In this document: piece by piece, positions 31,809 through 41,455 of the stretch
Layout: the number at the start of each line of letters is the position of its first letter
How positions within the stretch are numbered: position 1 is the stretch's first letter
DNA from: Ferrigenium straubiae
GTDB lineage: Bacteria; Pseudomonadota; Gammaproteobacteria; Burkholderiales; Gallionellaceae
Reading direction: 5' to 3'
DNA: 64,000 bases
Assembly: GCA_019449655.1 (NCBI GenBank)
Contig: JAHQXD010000001.1
Span: 748,950-812,949, forward strand
The notes under the pieces: generated by a model
What the model was told of the DNA's origin: nothing
Database searches by the model: none
Seen by the model: only the letters and a program-made list of their open reading frames with translations
Program-made: the position numbers and the translations under genes

Positions 31809-34349
31809 ATGAAACGCATGCTATTCAATGCGACGCAGCCGGAAGAACTCCGCGTCGCCATTGTCGACGGCCAGAAACTCATCGACCTCGACATCGAAAC
31901 CGCCGGCAAGGAACAGCGTAAGAGCAACATCTACAAGGCGGTCATCACCCGCGTCGAACCCAGCCTCGAAGCCTGCTTCGTCGAATACGGCGGCTCTCGC
32001 CACGGCTTCCTGCCGTTCAAGGAAGTCGCCCCCCAGTACTACCAGCCCGGCGCTGGCTCCCGTCCCTCGGTCAAGGAAGCCCTGCGCGAAGGCCAGGAAC
32101 TGCTGGTACAGGTGGAAAAGGACGAGCGCGGCAACAAGGGCGCGGCACTGACCACCTACATCAGCCTGGCCGGCCGTTACATCGTGCTGATGCCGAACAA
32201 CCCGAGCGGCGGCGGCGTGTCGCGCCGCGTCGAGGGCGAAGATCGCGACGAACTGCGCGAAGTGCTGGGGCAGGTCGACGTACCGCATGGCATGAGCATC
32301 ATCGCGCGCACCGCCGGTATCGGGCGCAACAAGGAAGAACTGCAGTGGGACCTGGACTACCTCAAGCAGCTCTGGGATGCGATTGAGGGTGCGGCGAAAG
32401 CCGAAAAAGCGCCGTCGCTGATCTACCTGGAAAGCAGCCTCGTGGTGCGCGCCATCCGCGACTACTTCAACCCGGAAATCGGCGAAATCCTGATCGACAC
32501 GCAGGACATCTACGAACAGGCGATGGCGTTCATGAGTACGGTCATGCCGGACAACGTGAACCGCATCAAGCGCTACGTGGACGACGTGCCGCTGTTCTCG
32601 CGCTTCCAGATCGAGCACCAGATCGAATCCGCCCATGCGCGCGAAGTGCGCCTGCCGTCCGGCGGCGCGATCGTCATCGACCATACCGAGGCGCTGACCG
32701 CGATCGACATCAACTCGGCGCGCGCCACCAAGGGCTCGGACATCGAAGCCACCGCCTTCAACACCAACCTCGAAGCGGCCGAAGAAATCGCCCGCCAGTT
32801 GCGCCTGCGCGACCTGGGCGGTCTGATCGTGATCGACTTCATCGACATGGAAAACAGCAAGAACCAGCGTGATGTGGAGAACCGCCTGCGCGATTCGCTG
32901 CGCTACGACCGCGCCCGCGTACAGACCGCCAAGATCTCACGCTTCGGCCTGCTGGAACTGTCGCGCCAGCGTCTGGCGCCCAGCCTGGGCGAGAGCAACT
33001 ACATGCCTTGCCCGCGCTGCGCCGGCATCGGTCACATCCGCGGCACCGAGTCTTCCGCCTTGCACATCCTGCGCATCATCCAGGAAGAGGCGATGAAAGA
33101 AACCAGCGCGGCGATCCACGCGCAGGTACCGGTGGACGTTGCCACCTTCCTGCTCAACGAAAAGCGTGCCGACATCCATCGCATCGAATCGCGCCTGCGC
33201 GTCAGCATCACGCTGATTCCCAACCCGCACCTGGAAACGCCCAACTACAACATCAGCCGCCTGCGCCAGGACGACCTGACCGCCGACATGCTGCAGGCCA
33301 GCTACAAACTGGTGGAAAAACCCGCCGAGGAAAAACCGCTGAGCGCCGCACAGGAGCAGCAGAAGGTCGTGCGCGCGCAAGCTGCGGTACAGGGCATCAC
33401 CCCGGCACAACCCGCGCCGATTAAGGTTGTTGAGGAAGTGCCCAAACCTTCGATCCTCGGCAAACTGTTCGGCTGGTTCAAGACGCTGAGTGCGGAAGAG
33501 CCGCCCAAGGCCAAGCCGGCGACAGCCAAGCCCCAGGGCAGGACATCCCGCGAGCGTGGAGAACGCGGCGAAGGCGGCAAGCGCCGCGAGCGTGGAGAAC
33601 GCGGTGAGCGCAGTGAACGCGGCGAAGGCGGCCGCCGCGAACGCGGCGAGAAGCAGGCCGAAGCCGCGGCAAAACCCCAGGAGCAACGCCCGCAGAGCGA
33701 ACGCGAGCCGCGCCAGCCCAGACCACCGCGCCCGCCGCGCGTCGCACCGGCGCCTCAACCTGAGGAAAAACCCGCACCGGAAACACAGATTGCCGCACCC
33801 GCCGCCGAACAGGCCGAGGAAGGCGCTGCACGCGAAGGTAGTCGCCGCCGCGGACGCCGTGGCGGACGCCGCGAGCGCGAGCGCCGCGAGAACGTTACCC
33901 AGGCCGGTGAAACACTGGTCGGCGGCGGTGAAACTCCCATCGCGGAAGCCGCTCCCGCTGCGAGGCAGGAGATCGCCGCGCCGGTCGAGACTGCTCCGGC
34001 AAGGATGAAGCCTTCCGAGTACATCGCCTACCCGAAGGGTTGGACGCCGCCCCTGCAACCGAGCGAATACGTCGCCATGCCGGCAATCGCTACGCCGCAG
34101 GAGGCTGCTCCTGCTGCCGCAGCGAATAAAGTTGCCGCGCCTCCTGCAGTGGCGAGGGAAATTGCCGCGCCAACGGCATCGGGCGGCGAAGGACTAATCC
34201 AGATCGAGACCGATCCTGGCAAGTTCAGCGCAGTAGTCAGTGCTCCAGCCGTCGAGCAGCCCGCCCAGCGCCGCCGCGCACGCCCGCGCGAGGTGTACGT
34301 GGAGAATGAGCCGCTGGTGCAGGTCGAGACGCAGCGCCCGCAGGCTTAG
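31809..34349 (+). CDS. rne: Ribonuclease E
   Basis: An 846-residue endoribonuclease. The N-terminal catalytic half holds an S1 domain ([24 protein letters not shown]), the 5' sensor region, DNase-I-like domain with the metal-binding Asp of [13 protein letters not shown] and [10 protein letters not shown], and the zinc-link CPRC motif near residue 400. The C-terminal half is disordered, rich in Arg/Glu then Ala/Pro, with the membrane or partner segment [11 protein letters not shown] near 550 and an end rich in PLVQVET typical of betaproteobacterial RNase E. It drives mRNA decay and rRNA/tRNA processing in the degradosome. GGGAG lies 7 nt before the ATG. Confidence 0.96.
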   Translation: MKRMLFNATQPEELRVAIVDGQKLIDLDIETAGKEQRKSNIYKAVITRVEPSLEACFVEYGGSRHGFLPFKEVAPQYYQPGAGSRPSVKEALREGQELLVQVEKDERGNKGAALTTYISLAGRYIVLMPNNPSGGGVSRRVEGEDRDELREVLGQVDVPHGMSIIARTAGIGRNKEELQWDLDYLKQLWDAIEGAAKAEKAPSLIYLESSLVVRAIRDYFNPEIGEILIDTQDIYEQAMAFMSTVMPDNVNRIKRYVDDVPLFSRFQIEHQIESAHAREVRLPSGGAIVIDHTEALTAIDINSARATKGSDIEATAFNTNLEAAEEIARQLRLRDLGGLIVIDFIDMENSKNQRDVENRLRDSLRYDRARVQTAKISRFGLLELSRQRLAPSLGESNYMPCPRCAGIGHIRGTESSALHILRIIQEEAMKETSAAIHAQVPVDVATFLLNEKRADIHRIESRLRVSITLIPNPHLETPNYNISRLRQDDLTADMLQASYKLVEKPAEEKPLSAAQEQQKVVRAQAAVQGITPAQPAPIKVVEEVPKPSILGKLFGWFKTLSAEEPPKAKPATAKPQGRTSRERGERGEGGKRRERGERGERSERGEGGRRERGEKQAEAAAKPQEQRPQSEREPRQPRPPRPPRVAPAPQPEEKPAPETQIAAPAAEQAEEGAAREGSRRRGRRGGRRERERRENVTQAGETLVGGGETPIAEAAPAARQEIAAPVETAPARMKPSEYIAYPKGWTPPLQPSEYVAMPAIATPQEAAPAAAANKVAAPPAVAREIAAPTASGGEGLIQIETDPGKFSAVVSAPAVEQPAQRRRARPREVYVENEPLVQVETQRPQA

Positions 34350-34369
34350 TTCATCCGGCCCAAAACAAG

Positions 34370-34400
34370 AGCCGCACGGTTTTCAGCCGTGCGGCTTTTT
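34370..34400 (+). terminator. Intrinsic terminator of rne
   Basis: AGCCGCACGG (34370-34379), seven-nt loop, CCGTGCGGCT (34387-34396), then TTTT. It lies 20 nt after the rne stop. Confidence 0.9.
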
Positions 34401-34414
34401 GTTGTCCTTCCCGA

Positions 34415-34816
34415 TTATTCCCTGCTGCGGAAGACGCTAACCAGCAGCGCCATCGTAACCGCCCAGAACAGGAAGGTCATCACGAGCTGCGTCTTCATGG
34501 AAGCCGACCATTCTGCGCTCCTGCCGGTCTGTTTTGCCGCAAGCGGAGAAACCTGCATCTCGCTGCCGTCCGGCAGCACCATGAAGCCAACCGGCTGGCC
34601 GACCCCGACCTGCCGGAACGGCGCGGTAAAGACGCACTCGGCGGTGGACGGCGCCAGCCCGAGCATCTTCACTCGATTGCAGGTTTCCGCGTCCAGACGC
34701 AGTTCGTAGATATCGGAAATATGCGCCGTGATATTCCAAGCAAAGAGGAAACCGATGAACAGGCAGACCAGAGCGGCGATTATTTTTGTGTCGTCACTTT
34801 CCGAACGATTTTCCAT
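34415..34816 (-). CDS. Small hypothetical membrane protein
   Basis: A 133-residue protein with two hydrophobic helices, one near the N terminus (IIAALVCLFIGFLFAWNI) and one near the C terminus (MKTQLVMTFLFWAVTMALLVSVF), joined by an extracytoplasmic loop with two cysteines (TCNRV, ECVF). I do not recognise the family. It converges with rne and stands alone; codon use is normal. Probably a genuine lineage-specific gene. Confidence 0.65.
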   Translation of the reverse strand: MENRSESDDTKIIAALVCLFIGFLFAWNITAHISDIYELRLDAETCNRVKMLGLAPSTAECVFTAPFRQVGVGQPVGFMVLPDGSEMQVSPLAAKQTGRSAEWSASMKTQLVMTFLFWAVTMALLVSVFRSRE

Positions 34817-34934
34817 CCCGGCCTCCCAATGAATTTACGAAGAACTGCCGCCTGCATTCTGCCCCCAAGCCTGCCGGAGTTCAATTGGCAGAAAACCGTA
34901 GCCAGCCGCAGATAGCTCTCACCGCAGCAGTTTT

Positions 34935-35423
34935 TCAACTCCCCAAATGCTTGTGACGGATATGCTGCAACAGCCCCTGCGCCGCGTCTTCCACCATGTC
35001 CAGCACGCGCTCGAAGCCACTTGCGCCGCCGTAATACGGATCGGGTACTTCGCGTTCGGCATGATACCGCGCATACTCGAGAAACAGCTGCACCCGCGCA
35101 TTGCCGTCCGGCGGCGCGAGACGCTGCAGGATGGCGAGATTGGCCCGGTCCATCGCCAGCACATAGTCGAAACGGCGAAAGTCATCCTCTTCTACCTGCC
35201 GCCCACGCAGGCCGCCCATGTCATAGCCGCGCTGCTGCGCCGCCTGCCGCGCACGCAGATCGGGGGGGGCGCCGATGTGGTAGTCGTGCGTCCCCGCCGA
35301 ATCGATCAGGATTTTTCCGGCCAGGCCGGCATTCTCAACGTAGTGACGGAACACCGCCTCCGCCGTGGGCGAGCGGCAGATGTTGCCCATGCAGATAAAA
35401 ACAACGGAAATCTTATCTCTCAT
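34935..35423 (-). CDS. Low-molecular-weight protein-tyrosine phosphatase
   Basis: A 162-residue LMW-PTP. The P-loop is ICMGNICRSPTAEAVF (CX5R with nucleophile Cys and Arg), the general acid is in VPDPYYGG. Short family length is normal. The ATG at 35423 is preceded by GGAAAG; an in-frame GTG at 35432 is possible. It may regulate a tyrosine kinase of exopolysaccharide export (Wzb-type) or work alone; no kinase gene is nearby. Confidence 0.9.
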   Translation of the reverse strand: MRDKISVVFICMGNICRSPTAEAVFRHYVENAGLAGKILIDSAGTHDYHIGAPPDLRARQAAQQRGYDMGGLRGRQVEEDDFRRFDYVLAMDRANLAILQRLAPPDGNARVQLFLEYARYHAEREVPDPYYGGASGFERVLDMVEDAAQGLLQHIRHKHLGS

Positions 35424-35613
35424 CGTAGCCACTTTCCGGAATTGCGCGCCGTCGTACTCATCGACAAGCCGACGTAAAACGGTATCTCGGGCGATATTGT
35501 ATTACGAGCTGGCGCCACCGGCTTCTGCCTCCTCAGCCTCGGCAATTGGCTTAGCACAAAATATACTCCTGCTGATATAGAATGCGGCCTGTACAGCAAA
35601 TCATGTCATTAAC

Positions 35614-35639
35614 CCGCCCCATTAAAATTCATGGGGCGG
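35614..35639 (+). promoter_or_regulatory. Hairpin in the leader of the HDOD gene
   Basis: Perfect 9-bp stem CCGCCCCAT / ATGGGGCGG with an eight-nt loop, ending 21 nt before the HDOD start codon at 35661 and just upstream of its AGGAAAAG ribosome site. It could modulate translation; no U-tract follows. Confidence 0.5.
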
Positions 35640-35660
35640 CGATCTTTCAGGAAAAGAATT

Positions 35661-36842
35661 ATGTCGGCGATCGGATTGTGGTACCCCGTTTATGACCGTA
35701 GTCTCGCATGGGTGGGCGTGAGCCTCGAGACAGATCAATCGGTATTTGTGCCCCAGAATTTTTTCGATCAGATGAGCAGCGAAGCGCTTGCGGTCGACGG
35801 GGTTGAGGGCAAGCTGTTTTTTGTGGGTGCTGATGTTCTGGGCATATGCAAACAGCCGCTGCAACTGCCTTTCCCGCCATCCCGGCTGGTGGCCGTGCTC
35901 AGCGAAAACTTCCTGTCGGCCGATGCGAGCATGGCCACCTTCCGCGCCTGGCACGCCAAGAAGATACGCCTGGCCGTAACCGGCCTGACCGTACCCTCCG
36001 GACTTTCCCGCGACATGGTGGCGATGCATGTCTTCGATGGCTCTACCATACGCAAATCGTTTGGCGAAAAGGCCTTGCTGGATGCCAGCCGCTCCGGGGC
36101 AAAGCTGTTTGTCTATGGCATCGGCTCGATGGAAACATTCGAATGGTGCGCCAAAACGGGGTTCAACTACTTTGCCTTTGGCGGGCTGGATACGCCGGAG
36201 CATACGGGCCAGTCGAAGGATTCCTCACGTGTTTCGCTGATGCGCCTGCTTTCCCTGGTTGCAGCGGATGCGGACGCGGCGACCATGGAGGAAGTTTTCA
36301 AGCTGGAGCCCAAGCTGGCCTTCGAGTTGCTGCGGCTGGTCAATTCCGCCTCTTTCGGCACGAGCAAGGAAATCACCAATTTCGGACAGGCCATCATGGT
36401 GCTGGGAAGGCGCCAACTGCAGCGCTGGGTGCAACTGTTGATGTTCTCCCTGCGCAAGGAAGGCGACGACAGACCGGATATCCTGATGCAGCGCGCCGCC
36501 GAACGCGGCCGGATCATGGAGCTCTTATCCAAAGAAGGCGGTGAAAAAACCGACCAGGAACATGCCTTCATGACAGGGGTGTTTTCCATGCTGGATATCC
36601 TGATGGAAACCCCGCTGGAGGAATTGCTCGAATCGGTTTCCCTGCCGCAGCCGGTGGAAGATGCGCTGCTCGAACGCGAGGGGCGGCTGGGCGCCCTCCT
36701 CGACCTGGTATGCGCAACCGAACGGCGCGACTTTGCCGGCGTGCAGCAGCTGCTGTCCAGTTTGGGGATAGCGCCGGAGGCGCTGAGCCGCTTCCAGCTT
36801 GACGCGATTTTCTGGGCTTTGAAAGTCGCCGGGACGAAATGA
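35661..36842 (+). CDS. HDOD-domain signalling protein with degenerate EAL-like N terminus (YuxH-like)
   Basis: A 393-residue cytoplasmic protein. Residues 1-190 resemble a degenerate EAL domain (YPVYDRSLAWVGV; catalytic residues absent). Residues 195-390 form an HDOD domain (MRLLSLVAADADAATMEEVFKLEPKLAFELLRLVNSASFG), which binds partners instead of hydrolysing cyclic-di-GMP. The start ATG at 35661 has AGGAAAAG upstream. Its last codons overlap the GGDEF/EAL gene (ATGA), so the two are translated together and probably act in the same cyclic-di-GMP circuit. Confidence 0.88.
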   Translation: MSAIGLWYPVYDRSLAWVGVSLETDQSVFVPQNFFDQMSSEALAVDGVEGKLFFVGADVLGICKQPLQLPFPPSRLVAVLSENFLSADASMATFRAWHAKKIRLAVTGLTVPSGLSRDMVAMHVFDGSTIRKSFGEKALLDASRSGAKLFVYGIGSMETFEWCAKTGFNYFAFGGLDTPEHTGQSKDSSRVSLMRLLSLVAADADAATMEEVFKLEPKLAFELLRLVNSASFGTSKEITNFGQAIMVLGRRQLQRWVQLLMFSLRKEGDDRPDILMQRAAERGRIMELLSKEGGEKTDQEHAFMTGVFSMLDILMETPLEELLESVSLPQPVEDALLEREGRLGALLDLVCATERRDFAGVQQLLSSLGIAPEALSRFQLDAIFWALKVAGTK

Positions 36843-39352
36843 AATTGCAAGCCGGCTTCCCTTCCGATACCCATAGCAACGATTCCGATAGCCGCCACGC
36901 ATTTGCCGTGGCGGGCGGTATCGTGCACAGCGTGCTGCACACCGGCGAAAGGGATTTTGCGCAGGCGCTCGGCAAAGCGATCCGGGATGCTTTTAACTGG
37001 CCCGAAGTCTGTTGTCACTTCAACGGGCGTGCGGCACACCTGGCCGGCCGGCGCAAATTGCCCGAAGACTGTCGCAGCCTGGCGGAACAAATCGAACGCG
37101 ACGGCCAGCCGATGTTGCTGCCGGCCGGCGACAACGAGGATGAGCCGGTGCTACTGGGCTGCCCTTTGCTTGCCCAGGATGAACTGGTCGGCGCGCTGTG
37201 CGTGCGCGCACCGCGGACCATCCTGCCGACCCTGCAATCGCTGGCCGGGCTGATCGCGACGACCTTGCTCGACCGCCTGCAGTTCGACGAGCGCAAGCGC
37301 GATCTCCTGGACAGCGAAGACAAGCTGGCGCGGCAACAACAGATACTCGACCAGATCCACGATTCCGTCATCGCCATGGACCTGAGCGGCTACATCACCG
37401 GCTGGAACAAGGGGGCGGAGCAGCAGTTCGGCTATACCGCCGAGGAGGCGATCGGGAAAAACATCCTGTTCCTTTATGCCGACGAAAACGAAGACGAGGA
37501 CGCGCTGCTCCACGAAGCCTTCCTCGAACACGGCGGGCGCGAGATGGTGGTCAAGCGCCGCAAAAAGTCCGGCGAGGTGTTCTGGGCCAGCCTGAGCCTC
37601 TCCCTGTCGCGCGACGCGCGTGGCAACCCTACCGCGATCCTCGGCTACCTGGTGGACATCACCGAGCGCCTGCAGGCGGAAGCGGAGCTGCGCCTGCAGG
37701 CGGCGATCTTCGAATACAGCGACGAAGGCATCATCGTCACCGATGTGTCCAAGCGCATTCTTTCGGTAAACCGCTCCTTCACCAAGATCACCGGCTACGA
37801 GGCGCACGAGGCCATCGGGCAGCTACCCTCGATCCTGAAATCGGGCCTGCACGACCAGGCCTTCTACGAAGAGATGAACGCTTCGCTCGCCAACAACGGG
37901 CTGTGGATCGGCGAACTGTGGAACCGGCGCAAAAACGGCGAGAACTTTCCGGCATGGATGTCGATCAGCGGGGTGCGCAACAAGGACGGGGTAGTCACCC
38001 ATTACTTCTCCGTGTTCTCCGACCTCACCGAACGCAAGAACGCCGAGCAGCAGATCTACCGTCTGGCCTATTACGACACGCTCACCGGCTTGCCTAACCG
38101 CCTCAGGCTGCACACCCTGCTACGCCAATCCCTGCTCGAAGCGCAGCGCAGCAGGAAGCATGGCGCGATCCTGTTCATCAACCTCAACCGCTTCAAGCAG
38201 GTTAATGATTCCCTCGGCCACGCGCACGGCGACACCCTGCTCAAGGAAGTCGCCGCCCGGCTGTCCGCCGTCCTGCGCGGCGAGGACGTCATCGCCCGCA
38301 TCGGCGGCGACGAGTTCGTCGTGGCCCTGAAGGATATCGCCAGGCACGAAGACGCCTCCATCGTCGCGCAAAAAATCCTCGACAGCCTGTCTGTGCCCAT
38401 CATGGTGGAAGGGCACGAGTTGCTGATTTCCGCGAGCATCGGCATCAGCGTCTATCCCGACGACGGCGACGATGCCGAAACCCTGATCAAGAACGCCGAT
38501 ATTGCGATGTACCGCGCCAAGCAGGGCGAAACACACGACGGTTACATGTTCTTCTCGCCCGACATGAACAGGCGCGCCCTGGAGCGCCTCAAGCTGGAAA
38601 GCAACCTGCGCCGCGCCCTGGAACGCGAGGAACTGGCGCTTCACTACCAGCCGCAGATGAATTTGCAAAGCGGCGAAATCGTCGGGGCGGAAGTGTTGTT
38701 GCGCTGGAACCACGCCGACCATGGCATGATTTCCCCGGCAACCTTCATTCCGCTGGCGGAAGAGACCGGGCTGATCGTCCCTATCGGCCAGTGGATACTG
38801 GAAACCGTGTGCGCGCGCAACAAGGAATGGCAGCGCGCCGGCCTGCCCATCGTCAAGCTGGCGGTGAACATTTCCGCCAAGCAGTTCCGCCCGGACCTGC
38901 CGCGCATGGTGGCGGAAACACTCGCGCGCCACGAGCTGGATGCGCGCTTCCTCGAGCTGGAGATCACCGAAAGCATGATCATGCAAAACGTCGAAGGCGC
39001 GATCGCCATGATGGACGAATTCCAGTTGCTGGGCATCGGCCTGTCGCTGGACGATTTCGGCACCGGCTACTCGTCGCTGAGCTACCTCAAGCGCTTCCCT
39101 ATCGACAAACTCAAGATCGACCAGTCGTTCGTGCGCGGCATTACCAAGGACAGCGACGACGAGGCCATCACGCGGGCGATCATCAGCCTGTCCAAGAACC
39201 TCGGCCTGCGCGTCATCGCAGAAGGCGTGGAGACGGAAGAGCAACTGGCCTTCCTCAGGGAAGCCGGCTGCGAAAAGATACAGGGCTACCATTACAGCCG
39301 CCCCCTGCCCGAAGACGAATTCGTCAAGTTCCTGCAGCGCGCAAAAACCTGA
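36839..39352 (+). CDS. Diguanylate cyclase/phosphodiesterase with GAF-like and PAS domains
   Basis: An 837-residue cytoplasmic protein with no membrane segments. Order: an N-terminal GAF-like sensor (residues 20-150), a coiled linker, PAS domain 1 (near 165-280, DSVIAMDLSGYITGWNKGAE), PAS domain 2 (near 285-400), GGDEF (near 410-570, intact RIGGDEFVVAL) and EAL (near 580-830). In the EAL domain the signature is AEVLLRW (EVL instead of EAL), while the DDFGTGYSSLSYLKRFPIDKLKIDQSFV and AEGVETEEQ segments are intact, so activity is plausible. It makes or degrades cyclic-di-GMP in response to a cytoplasmic signal. Translation is coupled to the HDOD gene. Confidence 0.93.
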   Translation: MKLQAGFPSDTHSNDSDSRHAFAVAGGIVHSVLHTGERDFAQALGKAIRDAFNWPEVCCHFNGRAAHLAGRRKLPEDCRSLAEQIERDGQPMLLPAGDNEDEPVLLGCPLLAQDELVGALCVRAPRTILPTLQSLAGLIATTLLDRLQFDERKRDLLDSEDKLARQQQILDQIHDSVIAMDLSGYITGWNKGAEQQFGYTAEEAIGKNILFLYADENEDEDALLHEAFLEHGGREMVVKRRKKSGEVFWASLSLSLSRDARGNPTAILGYLVDITERLQAEAELRLQAAIFEYSDEGIIVTDVSKRILSVNRSFTKITGYEAHEAIGQLPSILKSGLHDQAFYEEMNASLANNGLWIGELWNRRKNGENFPAWMSISGVRNKDGVVTHYFSVFSDLTERKNAEQQIYRLAYYDTLTGLPNRLRLHTLLRQSLLEAQRSRKHGAILFINLNRFKQVNDSLGHAHGDTLLKEVAARLSAVLRGEDVIARIGGDEFVVALKDIARHEDASIVAQKILDSLSVPIMVEGHELLISASIGISVYPDDGDDAETLIKNADIAMYRAKQGETHDGYMFFSPDMNRRALERLKLESNLRRALEREELALHYQPQMNLQSGEIVGAEVLLRWNHADHGMISPATFIPLAEETGLIVPIGQWILETVCARNKEWQRAGLPIVKLAVNISAKQFRPDLPRMVAETLARHELDARFLELEITESMIMQNVEGAIAMMDEFQLLGIGLSLDDFGTGYSSLSYLKRFPIDKLKIDQSFVRGITKDSDDEAITRAIISLSKNLGLRVIAEGVETEEQLAFLREAGCEKIQGYHYSRPLPEDEFVKFLQRAKT

Positions 39353-39395
39353 AAAGCCGCCTTCCGCCTTCCCGGCAAGCCCGGGGCAAGTAAGG

Positions 39396-39401
39396 TATAA
39401 T
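39396..39401 (+). promoter_or_regulatory. Likely -10 box (TATAAT) for rhlE copy 2
   Basis: GGTATAATGCG, identical in core to the -10 of the other rhlE copy. It is about 135 nt upstream of the TTG start, leaving a leader with an ACCAAT/ATTGGT inverted repeat (39418 and 39486). Long leaders are typical of cold-regulated helicase genes; this link is inference. Confidence 0.4.
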
Positions 39402-39531
39402 GCGCGCACCCTGCACCCGACCAATCAGTGCAGCGGTTCTTTCCTTAATCTCCAGATCGTCTCGATCACTTATTCGTCTGCCTCGATTGGTGCCGCCCTT
39501 GTGTGCGGCAGGCCGCCGCAGGAGCCCTATT

Positions 39532-41025
39532 TTGCCGAACACCCCAAAACCCCATGAAATTACCTTCGCCGACCTGAAGCTGTCGCAACCCCTGATGCGC
39601 GCCATTGCCGATGCCGGCTACACGCGCCCTACTCCGGTACAGGCGCAGGCCATCCCGCTGGTGCTGGCCGGCGGCGACCTGCTGGCAGGCGCGCAGACCG
39701 GCACCGGCAAGACCGCCGGATTCACCCTGCCGATCCTGCATCTGCTCACCGAAAAACCCCTTGCCAGCCAGCGCCCCGGCCGGCCACGCTGCCTCATCCT
39801 CGTCCCGACGCGCGAACTCGCCGCGCAGGTCGAGGAATCGGTGCAGACCTACGGCAAGTATTTATCGCTAAAGTCCATGGTGATGTTCGGCGGCGTGAAC
39901 ATCAACCCGCAGATCAAGGCCCTGCACGGCAAGGTGGATATCCTCGTCGCGACCCCCGGAAGGCTGCTCGACCATGTCGGGCAGAAGACGCTCGATTTGT
40001 CCGGCGTCGAAATCCTGGTGCTCGACGAAGCCGACCGCATGCTCGACATGGGCTTCATCCGCGACATCAAGAAGATCCTTGCGCTGCTGCCGAAGCAGCG
40101 CCAGAACCTGCTGTTCTCGGCGACCTTCTCCGACGAGATCAAGGCACTGGCCGACGGCCTGCTGCACAACCCCGGATACGTCGAAGTGGCGCGCCGCAAC
40201 ACCACCGCGGAACTGGTCGAGCAAAGCGTCCACCTCGTGCCGCAGAAGCTGAAGAGCTATCTGCTCGCGCACCTGATCAAGCACAACGACTGGAAGCAGG
40301 TGCTGGTGTTCACCCGCACCAAGCACGGCGCAAACCGGCTCGCGGAAAAGCTGTGCAAGGACGACATTCCGGCCATGGCGATCCACGGCAACAAGAGCCA
40401 GCCGGCGCGCACCAAGGCGCTCGCGCAGTTCAAGGACGGCTCGCTGCCGGTGCTGGTCGCTACCGACATCGCCGCGCGCGGGCTGGACATCGACCAGTTG
40501 CCGCATGTGGTGAATTTCGAACTGCCCAACGTGCCGGAAGACTACGTGCACCGCATCGGCCGCACCGGGCGCGCGGGCAGCAGCGGCGCGGCGATCTCGC
40601 TGGTGGACAGCGAAGAACTGCCGTTTCTCAAGAGCATCGAGCGGCTGATCAAGCGCGAGATTCCGAAAGTGGCGATCGACAGCTTCGTGCCGCCCACCAA
40701 CATTCCCGTCGAAGCCCCACGCCCGCCGCGCCCGCCCCACGGGCAACGCCGCAGCAGCGCACCGCGTCCGGCAGGCGAGAAAAACCGCGTACCGCGCGAC
40801 GGCCAGGGCCGGAAGCCCGGCACCCCGCAACAGCGCGACAGCCAGGGCCAGAAACCGCGCAACCCGCAGCAACGCACCCCTCAAGCGCGCCCCGGCCAGC
40901 AGCCCGCCAAACCGCGCCCGGCGCAAAAACCCGCCGACCAGAAACACCTTTCCGAAGCGGCGCGCCATCAGGCCATGCCGCAGCCGGCGCTGTTCTCGCC
41001 GAAGCCGGTGAAGCGCGGGAGGTAA
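39532..41025 (+). CDS. rhlE: DEAD-box RNA helicase, RhlE family (copy 2)
   Basis: A 497-residue helicase: Q motif TPVQAQAIP, motif [14 protein letters not shown], Ia [64 protein letters not shown]. The C-terminal 120 residues are Pro/Gln/Arg-rich and disordered. The start is a TTG at 39532 ([17 protein letters not shown]) with GGAG seven nt before it; the open frame to 39400 is not coding. It follows the GGDEF/EAL gene but has its own -10 box. Likely a paralogue of the rhlE at 28843. Confidence 0.92.
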   Translation: MPNTPKPHEITFADLKLSQPLMRAIADAGYTRPTPVQAQAIPLVLAGGDLLAGAQTGTGKTAGFTLPILHLLTEKPLASQRPGRPRCLILVPTRELAAQVEESVQTYGKYLSLKSMVMFGGVNINPQIKALHGKVDILVATPGRLLDHVGQKTLDLSGVEILVLDEADRMLDMGFIRDIKKILALLPKQRQNLLFSATFSDEIKALADGLLHNPGYVEVARRNTTAELVEQSVHLVPQKLKSYLLAHLIKHNDWKQVLVFTRTKHGANRLAEKLCKDDIPAMAIHGNKSQPARTKALAQFKDGSLPVLVATDIAARGLDIDQLPHVVNFELPNVPEDYVHRIGRTGRAGSSGAAISLVDSEELPFLKSIERLIKREIPKVAIDSFVPPTNIPVEAPRPPRPPHGQRRSSAPRPAGEKNRVPRDGQGRKPGTPQQRDSQGQKPRNPQQRTPQARPGQQPAKPRPAQKPADQKHLSEAARHQAMPQPALFSPKPVKRGR

Positions 41026-41132
41026 TTTCAGTGATTGATTTCAGCTAACTTGATCCGTTCGTGGTGAGGTATCGAAACCATGAACGGCTACAACTAAAAT
41101 CAAAACCGCCGGGGGTAGCCCGGCAGCTAGTC

Positions 41133-41160
41133 ACTTTTTCTTGCGTCGCCAAGAAAAAGT
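41133..41160. repeat. 11-bp arm palindrome
   Basis: ACTTTTTCTTG (41133-41143) and CAAGAAAAAGT (41150-41160). On + the hairpin is followed by AACCAAAAAG, on minus by other sequence. May help terminate rhlE copy 2. Confidence 0.55.
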
Positions 41161-41339
41161 AACCAAAAAGAAGGCGACCCCGGTTTGCCGCCTCCTTCGG
41201 AGGTCCCCTGCGTTGCTCAACCAGACAGGCCTCCTCATAAACTCGCACGATCCGCTACGCGGCCACGTGCTCAAACATACTCGTCGGACTACCCCTGTCT
41301 GGTCTGCGCTACTTGGCGGCGCACAGGGGAAGAAAATTC

Positions 41340-41379
41340 AAAACCAAAAAGCCGATGGGTTTCGCGATGCGAAACCCAT
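41340..41379 (-). terminator. Terminator of the coiled-coil lipoprotein gene
   Basis: A perfect 12-bp stem (GATGGGTTTCGC / GCGAAACCCATC, 41353-41379) with a three-nt loop. On minus, GGCTTTTTGGTTTT follows. It lies 77 nt downstream of the minus-strand lipoprotein stop. Confidence 0.6.
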
Positions 41380-41455
41380 CTCAAAATGCGAAGCTGACCC
41401 TTTGGATTTGCTTCAAGTCAGGCGTTGCACTTCAAACTTGAACCCGCGATGTACA

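Larger units (their letters stand above)
41026..41455. other. Palindrome-rich intergenic stretch
   Basis: About 430 nt with no supported gene. The first part has a perfect 11-bp arm palindrome ACTTTTTCTTG/CAAGAAAAAGT (41133-41160), then sequence that is open in frame but resembles common repeat-derived 'hypothetical' reading frames (QEKVTKKKATPVCR type). Near the end lies the terminator-like hairpin of the lipoprotein gene at 41353-41379. This is probably a degraded mobile or repeat insertion. Confidence 0.5.
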
